From positions 248,001 through 312,000 of the forward strand of contig CAVTYH010000003.1 of assembly GCA_963738835.1 (NCBI GenBank): DNA of 64,000 nucleotides, in the 5' to 3' direction. Of this stretch, positions 8,869 through 16,387 are shown one piece after another; position 1 is the stretch's first letter, and each line of letters starts with the position of its first letter. Position numbers and translations under genes: made by a program. The notes under the pieces were generated by a model that worked only from the letters and a program-made list of their open reading frames with translations, ran no database searches and had not been told where the DNA came from. The stretch is from CAVTYH01 sp963738835. GTDB taxonomy: Bacteria > Planctomycetota > Planctomycetia > Pirellulales > JADZDJ01.

Positions 8869-9338
8869 TTGTCGATCGCATCACCGTGCGGCCCGATGCT
8901 CGCAGCCGAATTGCCGGCAGTGTGGAAACGTGCTTGTCGCTGGGCAAGGGCGTAATGCGCATTGTTTATCCTCTCGAAGGATTGTCGGAGCATCGCTGGC
9001 CGACGGAAGTTCACAGCCAGCATTTTGCCTGCGACAAGTGCGGCCGCAGCTTCGAGCCGTTAACGCCGCACAGTTTTTCGTTCAACAGCCCGCTCGGTTG
9101 GTGCTCGGAGTGCGAAGGCTTGGGCACTCAGTTAGGCGCGAATCCGGCTGCCTTGATTCGCGATCCGAAATTGTCGCTGGCCGAAGGAGCGATTGCGCTC
9201 TGGCCGCAGATGGGTGCCACGGCTGGCTTGCAAAAGGGTGCCACTGCTCGCTTGCCCAGCAGTGGAACCGCGAACGGCCGAACTCATGCTGGCAGCCTTA
9301 TCGGCCCACATCGGCTTGCGGATCGACGTGCCGCTTGA
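8836..9338 (+). CDS. uvrA: UvrA fragment 6 of unit 2 (zinc module)
   Basis: Carries I-V-D-R-I-T-V-R-P, then the zinc module CDKCG and CSECEG. Family similarity ends near 9205. From 9211 a dispersed palindromic repeat is translated, and the frame changes within or just after it at about 9265. Confidence 0.65.
9211..9266. repeat. GTGCCACTGCT palindromic repeat inside uvrA, one and a half copies
   Basis: GGTGCCACGGCTGGCTTGC is followed by GGGTGCCACTGCTCGCTTGC and CCAGCAGTGG. The second copy (9236-9265) has arms CCACTGCT and AGCAGTGG. Other copies are at 9449-9478 and 38401-38430. Confidence 0.7.
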
Positions 9339-10536
9339 CCAGCTTACGGCTCGCGAACGCCGAATCGTCATGCACGGGGCAGGGGACGATTGGATTGAAG
9401 TCAAGCCGACGCTCAAGGCAAGTAAAAACGGAAAATCTGCGGTTGCGTCCACTGCTGGGCAAGCCAGCAGTGGCACCCAATCAGGCAAGTCCGGGGAAAG
9501 ACCTTTGTTTCGCTTTCAATACAAAGGATTGTATCCGGCCCTTGAGGAAGCGGCACGGCTCTCGCCGGCGATGCGGGGAAAGCTCGATCACTTGGTGGAC
9601 GACGTGGAATGTTCGGTCTGCGGCGGCAGTCGGCTCAACGAATTGGCCGCGGCGGTGCGGCTGCACGATCGAACGATTGACGAAATCGGCCGCACGCCAC
9701 TCGGCAAGCTGATCGAAGAACTGAACGCCTGGCAGCCGACCGGTTCAGAGAAAAAAATCGCCGGCGATCTGCTGCGCGAAATCCGCAGCCGCATGCAGTT
9801 TCTCGTCGATGTTGGTTTGGAATACCTCACACTGTCACGGCTGGCGCCGACGCTCTCGGGCGGCGAGGCACAACGAATTCGGCTGGCCAGCCAGGTCGGC
9901 AGCGGATTGTGCGGCGTGCTGTACGTGCTCGATGAACCGACGATTGGATTGCATCCGCGCGATAACCGCCGGTTGCTCGGCGCCTCGAAAAGCTTCGCGA
10001 TCTGGGCAACACGCTGCTTGGTTGTGGAGCACGATCGAGAAGTGCTGGCCAATGCCGACCAACTGCTCGATTTCGGTCCCGGCGCCGGCGAATTCGGCGG
10101 CCAGATTGTTGCCCGCGGTAAGCCACAGCAAGTCGCCAAGTCAAACACTTCGGTCACTGGTCCATATTTGAGCGGCAAGAAAACGATTGCGGTGCCGACG
10201 AATCGACGGAGCAGTGGTCAGTGGTCAGTGGTCAGTGGTCAGAAGAAGGCGGAAGGCGGAAAGCGAAAGGCGGAGGGTTTAGCGGCGGGGCTTGCCCCGC
10301 ACTTCGGCACCAGAGTTCATCGAAATCATTCGGCGCACGGCACAACAACTTGCGCAACATCAATGTCCGCATTCCATTGGGCACGCTCACGGCCATCACT
10401 GGAGTTAGCGGATCGGGAAAGAGTTCGCTCATCGAAGACGTGTTGTACAAATCGTTGGCCCGCACGCTGCATCGCGCCGGTGAGATTGCCGGCGTGCACG
10501 ATGAAATTCGCGGCGTGGAACACATCAACAAAGTGA
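9263..10536 (+). CDS. uvrA: UvrA fragment 7 of unit 2
   Basis: Resumes with E-P-R-T-A-E-L-M and holds the CSVCGG module, LSGGEAQRIRLA and L-D-E-P-T-I-G-L-H. Between about 9975 and 10020 a deleted C and an inserted base leave about 15 residues out of frame (a normal L-E-K-L-R-D-L-G-N-T-L-L would read there). A palindromic repeat at 9449-9478 and 7-bp repeats at 10212-10277 are translated as extra peptide. The true frame is lost near 10290. Confidence 0.65.
9449..9478. repeat. CCACTGCT palindromic repeat inside uvrA
   Basis: CCACTGCTGGGCAAGCCAGC followed by AGTGGCACCC; arms CCACTGCT and AGCAGTGG. It is the reverse orientation of the copy at 9236 and is translated as S-T-A-G-Q-A-S-S-G-T. Confidence 0.7.
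10212..10300. repeat. compound repeat inside uvrA: GTGGTCA array, GGCGGAA array, TGTAGCGGC-family copy
   Basis: 10214-10241 holds four tandem copies of GTGGTCA, then GGCGGAA/GGCGAAAG units to 10277, then TTTAGCGGCGGGGCTTGCCC at 10278. The 7-bp tandem units are not multiples of three, so a copy change would shift the frame; a frame break does follow near 10290. Confidence 0.7.
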
Positions 10537-10874
10537 TTCGCGTTGATCAGCAGCCGCTGGGCAACACGCCGACCAGCAATCCGGCCACATACACTGGCGT
10601 GTTTGAGCTCATCCGACTGCTCTTTTCGCAACTGCCTGAAGCGAAAGTGCGAGGTTATGTGCCGCGGCGGTTCAGCTTCAATGCCCCCGGCGGTCGTTGC
10701 GAGGCCTGCGAAGGCAACGGGGAAAAATGTATCGAAATGCACTTCCTGCCCGAACGTGTGGGTGGAATGCGAAGTCTGCCGGGGCCGCCGCTACAATCCG
10801 GAAACACTGGCAGTGCACTTATCACGGTCAGTCGATCGCCGACGTGCTGGAAATGTCTTGTGGTCGAGCGTTAA
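10221..10874 (+). CDS. uvrA: UvrA fragment 8: second Walker A of unit 2
   Basis: True similarity runs from about 10310 (F-G-A-R-H-N-N-L-R-N-I) through Walker A GVSGSGKSSL to the CEACEGNG module. At about 10752 an inserted A (GAACG for GACG) shifts the frame; the next 60 bases (V-W-V-E-C-E-V-C-R-G-R-R-Y) read in a third frame until about 10815. Confidence 0.65.
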   Translation: MVSGQWSEEGGRRKAKGGGFSGGACPALRHQSSSKSFGARHNNLRNINVRIPLGTLTAITGVSGSGKSSLIEDVLYKSLARTLHRAGEIAGVHDEIRGVEHINKVIRVDQQPLGNTPTSNPATYTGVFELIRLLFSQLPEAKVRGYVPRRFSFNAPGGRCEACEGNGEKCIEMHFLPERVGGMRSLPGPPLQSGNTGSALITVSRSPTCWKCLVVER

Positions 10875-12157
10875 AGTTGTTTGAAAACATTCCGAAGATT
10901 CGTCGCATTTTGCAGACACTGTGCGACGTGGGGCTCGATTATCTGCGGCTCGGCCAGCCGGCTCACACGCTTTCTGGCGGTGAAGCGCAACGCGTAAAAC
11001 TGGCCGCGGAGTTGGCTCGACCTGATACCGGGCGCACGCTGTATTTGCTCGACGAACCGACGACCGGCCTGCACTTCGAAGATTTGGCGAAGCTGCTCGA
11101 AGTTCTGCATCGACTGGTTGATCTGGGCAACACGGTGGTCGTGATCGAGCACAATCTGGACGTGATTAAAACAGCCGATTGGATTATCGACATGGGTCCC
11201 GAAGCGGGCGAAGGGGGCGGATATGTGGTGGCGGAGGGAACGCCGGAGGATGTGGTAAGGGTTCAGGCTTCAGGGTTCAGGAATCGGAGCGGCAAGGCGG
11301 AAGGCGGAGGGCGGAAAGCGGACCGTGTAGCGGCGGGGCTTGCCCCGCGTTCCCACACTGCCGCCGCGCTTGCTCCCATTCTCGCGGCTGGGCCGTTTGC
11401 CAAACGAGAAGTTCACGACTTCGCCGCCGTTGAAGCCAAGCGCATCGGCGATCTCAACATTACAGAAGTGGGCCAGGCCGCCAAAATGCCGTGGGAAGCG
11501 GACGGCCGCCGCTGGCACACCGTCGATCGTGTGGGCCGCAACGGCGAACCGTGCAAGTGGGACGGCAAGATTCTGGGACGAGTCGTCGATCGAATTCACG
11601 AGCTCGGCGAATTCAGCGCCACGAACTGGAACGATCGCAGCGTCGTGGAAATCTGCGCCCAGCGAAAAGCCGACGGTTGGTTTCTGCACGCCATCACCGG
11701 CGAGCAATGGCTGTTGAAACTGAAGTTCCGCGTCGCGAAGTCGACCTTCAACCGTGAGAATCTGATTGCCAGACTCGGCATGCAGCCGCTCAACGAATTG
11801 CATGAGCTGCCGGTTTACGGCACTGACAAACGCGTGAAAGTGAAAACGCTGCGCGGCCCGTGGCAGGAAATTGAAATGCGGGTTCATTCGCTCGCGGAAA
11901 TCGATCACCCGCGGTTCTGGCAGTTCGTCGAGCAAGCCGTCGCGGGGTTCAAGAAAATTACCGAGCGCGTGCAGCAAGATCCGGAATCGATCATGCCCTG
12001 GACCGTGCTGGGCCGGAAATGGCATCTACTGCGAAAAGGTTTCCCGCCGGGCAAAAAAATCGCCTGGGAAGCCGAAGTGCTGGAGGAACTGCTGGAAATG
12101 CTGGCCGCCGCGGCACCGGAAAGCGCAGACGCTTTGGAATCACAGTCAGGTGGTTAA
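10697..12157 (+). CDS. uvrA: UvrA fragment 9: C-terminal ATPase end and extension
   Basis: From about 10816 this frame has the last LSGGEAQRVKLA, L-D-E-P-T-T-G-L-H and D-V-I-K-T-A-D-W segments. After three translated dispersed repeats (11257-11348) comes the C-terminal extension, beginning R-E-V-H-D-F-A-A-V-E and containing PWEADGRRWHT and ITGEQWLLKL segments. Its function is unknown; it may be a nucleic-acid or partner-binding domain. The frame is probably lost near 12,120, since the extension continues in the next frame. Confidence 0.7.
   Translation: MRGLRRQRGKMYRNALPARTCGWNAKSAGAAATIRKHWQCTYHGQSIADVLEMSCGRALKLFENIPKIRRILQTLCDVGLDYLRLGQPAHTLSGGEAQRVKLAAELARPDTGRTLYLLDEPTTGLHFEDLAKLLEVLHRLVDLGNTVVVIEHNLDVIKTADWIIDMGPEAGEGGGYVVAEGTPEDVVRVQASGFRNRSGKAEGGGRKADRVAAGLAPRSHTAAALAPILAAGPFAKREVHDFAAVEAKRIGDLNITEVGQAAKMPWEADGRRWHTVDRVGRNGEPCKWDGKILGRVVDRIHELGEFSATNWNDRSVVEICAQRKADGWFLHAITGEQWLLKLKFRVAKSTFNRENLIARLGMQPLNELHELPVYGTDKRVKVKTLRGPWQEIEMRVHSLAEIDHPRFWQFVEQAVAGFKKITERVQQDPESIMPWTVLGRKWHLLRKGFPPGKKIAWEAEVLEELLEMLAAAAPESADALESQSGG
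11257..11348. repeat. compound repeat inside uvrA: GGTTCAGG units, GGCGGAA units, TGTAGCGGC-family copy
   Basis: Three repeat types follow one another in frame: GGTTCAGGCTTCAGGGTTCA (11260-11279), GGCGGAAGGCGGAGGGCGGA (near 11297) and TGTAGCGGCGGGGCTTGCCC (11326). Together they add about 30 residues immediately before the R-S-H-T segment at the end of unit 2. Confidence 0.7.
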
Positions 12158-12464
12158 CGTGCTGCATCCGAATCAACGTGAACCGTGGGCTCGCGTAGCG
12201 ACGAAAAAGCCGGCCCGCATCGAGTTAGCGCTAGTGGGCCCGAAATGTCGTTTCGCAATGGGAATGGTGGCCGATTTGGGACACGAACCGGAATTCGACG
12301 CGACTCGCCCGGACCTTGACGTTATCAAACTGCATTTCCGCAACGAGGAAGATTTACACCGCGGCAATTTAGCGGCGCTGCTCAAAGAACATGCGGCGGC
12401 AATCAAGCCAACTGATGCCAATCTGCCATTGTTGCGCAAGAAGCGGTTGGTCGCGAGTAACTGA
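12115..12464 (+). CDS. uvrA: UvrA fragment 10: end of the C-terminal extension
   Basis: The stretch starting L-W-N-H-S-Q-V-V-N-V-L-H-P and ending R-L-V-A-S-N at 12464 reads as a natural continuation of the extension after one frame change near 12,120. It has no start codon of its own at the junction. It contains a G-P-K-x-R-F-A-M-G segment. The assignment to the same protein rests on continuity and on my recollection of planctomycete homologues, so it is less certain than the ABC parts. Confidence 0.55.
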
Positions 12465-12479
12465 TCCATAGAAAAGCAA

Positions 12480-13133
12480 ATGTCATCGCAACTTTTACCG
12501 CCGAGCTTTTTATTTCGCTTTGCCGTGCCGTGCCGATACCTGGCCGCGTTGTGGTCACCCAAGGGAATTGATCTGGCCGACGATTACCGTCTACTAGCTT
12601 TCGCGGAGCTGGATGACGCACCGCAGCGCGTCGTCGTGGAGGTTGCCTGGAACGAGCAGGGAATTTCATTTTCTGTTGCCGTCCGCGGAAAAAAACAGGC
12701 GCCGTGGTGCCGCGAAAGCCGGATCGAAGAGAGCGACGGGTTCTACGTGTGGATCGATACTCGCGATACGCACAACATCCACCGTGCCAGCCGGTTCTGT
12801 CATCAATTCGTGTTCTTACCTACAGGCGGCGGACATCGGCTCGATGAACCGATTGCGGAGCTGCTGCCAATTAACCGCGCCCGCGAAAACCCGAAGCCGC
12901 CCAAACCTGGAATCGTGCGGGCAATCACTCACAAAATCGACGACGGTTATCGGCTGAATTGTCATATTCCTGCCTCTGCGCTTACCGGTTGGGATCCAGA
13001 CGAATACGCGAAGCTCGGGTTTCATTGGGCGCTCATCGATCGAGAAATTGGTGAGCATACATTTTGCTGCCCGCCCGGATTGCCGTATCGTGAAGATCCC
13101 AGCGTCTGGGGTACGTTGGAATTGGTACGATGA
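12480..13133 (+). CDS. conserved hypothetical protein with CBM9/DOMON-like fold
   Basis: A 217-residue protein with no signal peptide that starts 15 bases after the uvrA extension. The middle has the pattern E-S-D-G-F-Y-V-W-I-D-T-R-D-T followed by a histidine-rich H-R-A-S-R-F-C-H-Q-F segment, which is reminiscent of carbohydrate-binding family 9 (DOMON-like) domains that bind ligands on a beta sandwich. The end (D-P-S-V-W-G-T-L-E-L) is also typical of that fold. I do not recognise a specific function. It overlaps the open frame before the histidine kinase but not the kinase's likely start, and may be co-transcribed with it. Confidence 0.7.
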   Translation: MSSQLLPPSFLFRFAVPCRYLAALWSPKGIDLADDYRLLAFAELDDAPQRVVVEVAWNEQGISFSVAVRGKKQAPWCRESRIEESDGFYVWIDTRDTHNIHRASRFCHQFVFLPTGGGHRLDEPIAELLPINRARENPKPPKPGIVRAITHKIDDGYRLNCHIPASALTGWDPDEYAKLGFHWALIDREIGEHTFCCPPGLPYREDPSVWGTLELVR

Positions 13134-13233
13134 ATATTCGATTACAAGCGACTGCGATGTTTCTAATTTCATCGCCGCGTCCGCTAAGCCGCAACCAGCT
13201 CGACTTCTGATCCTTGACTCCCGCCCCTTATCC

Positions 13234-14148
13234 ATGGCCCTTCGCCGTTCCATTCGCTGGCCGATTACGTTGGGCGTCGTACTCATCGTGCTGGTGGTTG
13301 CGCTAACGGTGGGCTGGGTCATTGTCAGCGCTTCAGCAGCGTTGGTGTCTGACCATTCCGCCGTGTACTGGGTGCTCTTGGCGGTTGGCACGACGTTTCT
13401 CGTCGCTGTATTGGTGGGCGTGGTGTTATATTTAATTCTGTCGGTCAAGGCGATCCGCTTGAATCAACGGCAATCGAACTTTATCGATGCAGTGTCGCAC
13501 GAATTGAAGAGCCCGATTGCTTCGTTAAAGTTGTATTTGCAAACACTCAATCGGCATCAAGTGACGGCCGAGCAACAAGCCGACTTTCAGCGGTTCATGC
13601 TGGAAGATTTGGAACGATTGGATCATTTGATCGATCACTTGCTCGATGCGGCCCGAGTGGAACAAACAACCGCGGCGAATGAAGCGAAAGATGTGCTGTT
13701 GGACGAACTAGTGATTCGTTCAGCGCGACAGACTTGTGAGCGCTATCATCTTCCTGAAAGCACCATCGATCTGCGACTCGAACCGGCGTTAGTTCATGCC
13801 CGGGTGGCCGATTTGGAAATCATCTTTCGCAATTTATTGGATAATGCCATCAAATATTCCGGCGAGCATCCGCAGGTTGAAGTCGAGACACGCGACAATG
13901 GCAATGGCCGTGTGGTGGCGCGCATCGGCGACTACGGACCCGGGATTCCAGCGAAATTACGTCGCAAAATCTTTGGCCGCTTTGTGCGACTGGGCAGCGA
14001 ACTAGAACGCAAAACCGCCGGCACGGGGCTGGGGCTGTACATTGTTCGTATTCTCGTTAAGCGTTTGGGTGGTAAAATCCAGGTGCGAAGTCAACCGAAG
14101 GGGCATGGGACAGTGTTTGAAGTTGAACTGCCGGCGGCAAAACGATGA
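13234..14148 (+). CDS. sensor histidine kinase
   Basis: A 304-residue membrane kinase from the ATG at 13234; the open frame upstream is in the end of the previous gene and is not kinase-like. Two membrane helices (about 11-33 and 44-70) enclose only a very short outside loop, so sensing is probably within the membrane or by a partner. The phosphorylated His is His89 in F-I-D-A-V-S-H-E-L-K-S-P. The catalytic domain has N box N-L-L-D-N-A-I-K-Y-S, G1 D-Y-G-P-G-I-P and G2 G-T-G-L-G-L-Y. It overlaps the following response regulator by four bases (ATGA), so the two form a two-component pair. Confidence 0.9.
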   Translation: MALRRSIRWPITLGVVLIVLVVALTVGWVIVSASAALVSDHSAVYWVLLAVGTTFLVAVLVGVVLYLILSVKAIRLNQRQSNFIDAVSHELKSPIASLKLYLQTLNRHQVTAEQQADFQRFMLEDLERLDHLIDHLLDAARVEQTTAANEAKDVLLDELVIRSARQTCERYHLPESTIDLRLEPALVHARVADLEIIFRNLLDNAIKYSGEHPQVEVETRDNGNGRVVARIGDYGPGIPAKLRRKIFGRFVRLGSELERKTAGTGLGLYIVRILVKRLGGKIQVRSQPKGHGTVFEVELPAAKR

Positions 14149-14909
14149 AGCACATTCTGGTCGTTGAAGACGAAGCACATCTGGCCATTGGGATCAAATA
14201 CAATCTCGAAGCTGAAGGCTATCTCGTTACGATGGTCGGCGATGGACCGTCGGCGCTCAAGTTTTTCGCAGAAAACCAGGCAGCCGTAGATCTGATCATT
14301 CTCGATCTGATGCTTCCTTGCATGAGCGGTTATGCCGTTTGTGAATCGATTCGGCAGCAAGGAAGCGATGTGCAAATTCTAATGCTTTCGGCGCGAACTC
14401 TGACCGAAGACCGTATCCGCGGATTTGATGTGGGGACCGATGTTTATCTCCAGAAGCCCTTTGATTTGGAGGAATTGCTCAGCGTCGTGCGGAACCTCCT
14501 GGGACGCCGCCGGCGCGGACGGGCCGACGCCGGCGCAGAAACCGAACGGAAGCCGGCATTGTCCGCTGGCCCGGTTTACCATTTCGCCAATGGCCGCGTG
14601 GAAGTGAATTTCGATACCTACCAGGTCTGTGTAAAGGGCATGAATGTTCGGCTTACCGCCTTGGAAATGAAACTGCTGCGGTACTTTATCGAACACGAGG
14701 GATCCGTCGTAACTCGGGCCCAACTGCTGGAAGATGTTTGGGGCATGTCCCATAGCCCTACGACCCGCACGGTTGACAACTTCATCGTCAATCTGCGGAA
14801 ATACTTCGAAGAAGACCCGTCGCAGCCGCGACACTTTCTGAGTGTCCGCGGCACCGGCTATCGATTTGTCGCACAAGCCGAATCTGTCAGCGAAAGCACA
14901 CCGAGCTAG
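14145..14909 (+). CDS. OmpR/PhoB-family response regulator
   Basis: A 254-residue protein with a receiver domain (1-120) and a C-terminal winged-helix DNA-binding domain (about 150-245). The acidic pocket is V-E-D-E near residue 9, the phosphorylated Asp is Asp54 in I-L-D-L-M-L-P, and the conserved Lys is in L-Q-K-P-F. The winged helix ends with R-G-T-G-Y-R-F, the usual family end. Translation is coupled to the upstream kinase by the ATGA overlap. Targets are unknown. Confidence 0.92.
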   Translation: MKHILVVEDEAHLAIGIKYNLEAEGYLVTMVGDGPSALKFFAENQAAVDLIILDLMLPCMSGYAVCESIRQQGSDVQILMLSARTLTEDRIRGFDVGTDVYLQKPFDLEELLSVVRNLLGRRRRGRADAGAETERKPALSAGPVYHFANGRVEVNFDTYQVCVKGMNVRLTALEMKLLRYFIEHEGSVVTRAQLLEDVWGMSHSPTTRTVDNFIVNLRKYFEEDPSQPRHFLSVRGTGYRFVAQAESVSESTPS

Positions 14910-15469
14910 CAGCAATTCAACTGCTTCCGTCGCAGTTCCGGCTGTACATCCGGCACAATCCGAACCAGTGGATTGAAACTCAGTCGGCCTTATAAGAAAA
15001 ACCGGTCCGATCGGGTTTCACGTTCAAATCGCAGCGCACCGATTGCGATGAATAAATAGCAGAGAGCAAATAGGAAGTTTGCCTCGGCCAAAACGATTCG
15101 CCTGCGGAACGCATGGGGATGCGGCCCCGGGTGGATCAAATTCTTTTTTGTTTAAGGTCCGGAATCAGACGGCCTGACTGCACTTAGCCACCACCGCAGC
15201 GAGGCGGCGCTTCCCTCGCGACCTCTGGGGGTCAGCGGCGGCGAATCAAGCAAAGGTGCATGCGGGCTGTCGATTCCGGCCTTTTTTGTTGCCGGCGGCA
15301 ACACCAAACCGACGCATAAGCGAGGCCGCTTCACGTGCCAAGAGTCTGTTATCCTCGCTTGCGCGTGGGGTTAGTTTCAAAGATCCGTTGATTCCGATTG
15401 CGCGGCTGGGCACAATAGTGGTTGGCGGGCGATGCCGCAACCGAGCCGAATACGCAGCGGAGATGGATC
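14910..15469. other. intergenic region without a recognised gene
   Basis: About 560 bases. I see no convincing coding frame. It contains a T-rich stretch at 15141-15152 (CTTTTTTGTTT) without a clear stem before it, and at 15352-15374 one arm of the ACTAAC/CGCAAGCG repeat seen complete at 63806-63873 (CCTCGCTTGCGCGTGGGGTT). Confidence 0.5.
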
Positions 15470-16153
15470 ATGAACTGCGACGAAGTATTCGTCATTCTCA
15501 CACGCGGCCCATTTCCGTCCGGCTCGCCGCACGATCGCCGCGTGGAGGCTCATTTAAAGCGCTGCGTTGATTGCCAACGGCTTGCCGAAGCATTGCGGCC
15601 CAATGACGACTCGCTGCACGAATCCGTTGGTCTGGATGAGGGCGGGGCGCTACCGGGTTATTGGGGCGATCCGCTGGGCGCTGCTGGCGATTTGGCTGTC
15701 TCCTTAACCGACTCCACCGGTAGCCCAACGCTGAAACAAGTGCGAAACCGGTCGATGAGATCATCTCAAACAAAGCGAAATCTGAACGTCTGGCAATTTG
15801 CGGCCGCGGTGGCACTAGGAATTGTTGTGGCCGCTGCGCTCAAAATACTTGTAGCGGGTCATCCGTCACGCTCGCGGTTCATTTCATCCGCCGGAGCCGG
15901 AGAAGCAAACGGCGACGCTCGCAGCTGGAGCTCAAACAGTGATGAGCCTGCTTCGCTGCTTAATCTGCCGGCGATCTGTCGAGGAATCGACACTCCTGAC
16001 TCCTCGAAACCACTCGCTCCGATCTCGTTTGCCGATCTTCCTGCGCTGCGGTCGGACAACTGCTGCACGGTCTGTCATCACGCTGGCAGTGCGACCAGAA
16101 TCTCTGATGTGGCCAAAATCCGATTGGAGCACAGTTGCCAAGCTTGCCACTGA
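15470..16153 (+). CDS. membrane protein with N-terminal zinc-finger (anti-sigma-like) motif and C-terminal CXXCH motifs
   Basis: A 227-residue protein from ATG 15470. The first 40 residues have H-L-K-R-C-V-D-C, the H-x3-C-x2-C motif of anti-sigma zinc fingers. A single membrane helix lies at about residues 107-130 (V-W-Q-F-A-A-A-V-A-L-G-I-V-V). The C-terminal end has C-T-V-C-H-H and, as its last residues, C-Q-A-C-H: two CXXCH motifs of the kind that bind c-type heme outside the membrane. The N-in/C-out topology suits both ends. No sigma factor gene is next to it. Heme attachment is an inference from motif only; zinc or redox use of these cysteines is also possible. Confidence 0.7.
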   Translation: MNCDEVFVILTRGPFPSGSPHDRRVEAHLKRCVDCQRLAEALRPNDDSLHESVGLDEGGALPGYWGDPLGAAGDLAVSLTDSTGSPTLKQVRNRSMRSSQTKRNLNVWQFAAAVALGIVVAAALKILVAGHPSRSRFISSAGAGEANGDARSWSSNSDEPASLLNLPAICRGIDTPDSSKPLAPISFADLPALRSDNCCTVCHHAGSATRISDVAKIRLEHSCQACH

Positions 16154-16387
16154 CGAAGTGGGGCGATGACCGCGATTGAGTCGTTGGAATCGCTTCGATC
16201 ACGATTCGTTGGACGTCGGAAGCACTTAGTTTGCCGTGGTTTACGCTGTGCAGCTTGAATAGCAATCGCTGGGCAGTTACCATGCAACTTGTCGCGCGCG
16301 GCGACTGGATATTGCTTTTTCTTGGCTCAAGCGTGCGATTCCGATCCAAGAACCACCTGCCTCGGAACAATCAGGAATCTGACGGCC

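Larger units (their letters stand above)
5151..12464 (+). pseudogene. uvrA: double-length UvrA (excinuclease ABC subunit A, tandem fusion), frame broken about 12 times
   Basis: Protein similarity runs continuously for 7.3 kb (about 2,430 residues) but jumps between all three frames. It contains two complete UvrA units in tandem, each with two ABC ATPase domains: Walker A motifs G-V/L-SGSGKSSL lie near 5247, 7264, 8356 and 10401, and LSGGE signatures near 6757, 7831, 9856 and 10972. CxxC zinc modules occur in both units. A C-terminal extension of about 350 residues without ABC motifs (11,400-12,464) ends the locus. UvrA is the damage-sensing ATPase of nucleotide excision repair; to my knowledge tandem UvrA fusions of about 2,000 residues are usual in Planctomycetes. 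Breaks fall near 5805, 7787, 8138, 8608, 8832, 9265, 9975 and 10020 (compensating), 10290, 10752, 10815 and about 12,120. Several are one-base contractions of C or G runs. Either assembly error or decay is possible. Several dispersed repeats lie inside the coding region. Confidence 0.85.

Noticed and set aside
10212..10277. Short direct repeats suggesting a CRISPR array
   Set aside because: Units are 7 bp and directly tandem without spacers, and lie inside uvrA; no cas gene is present.
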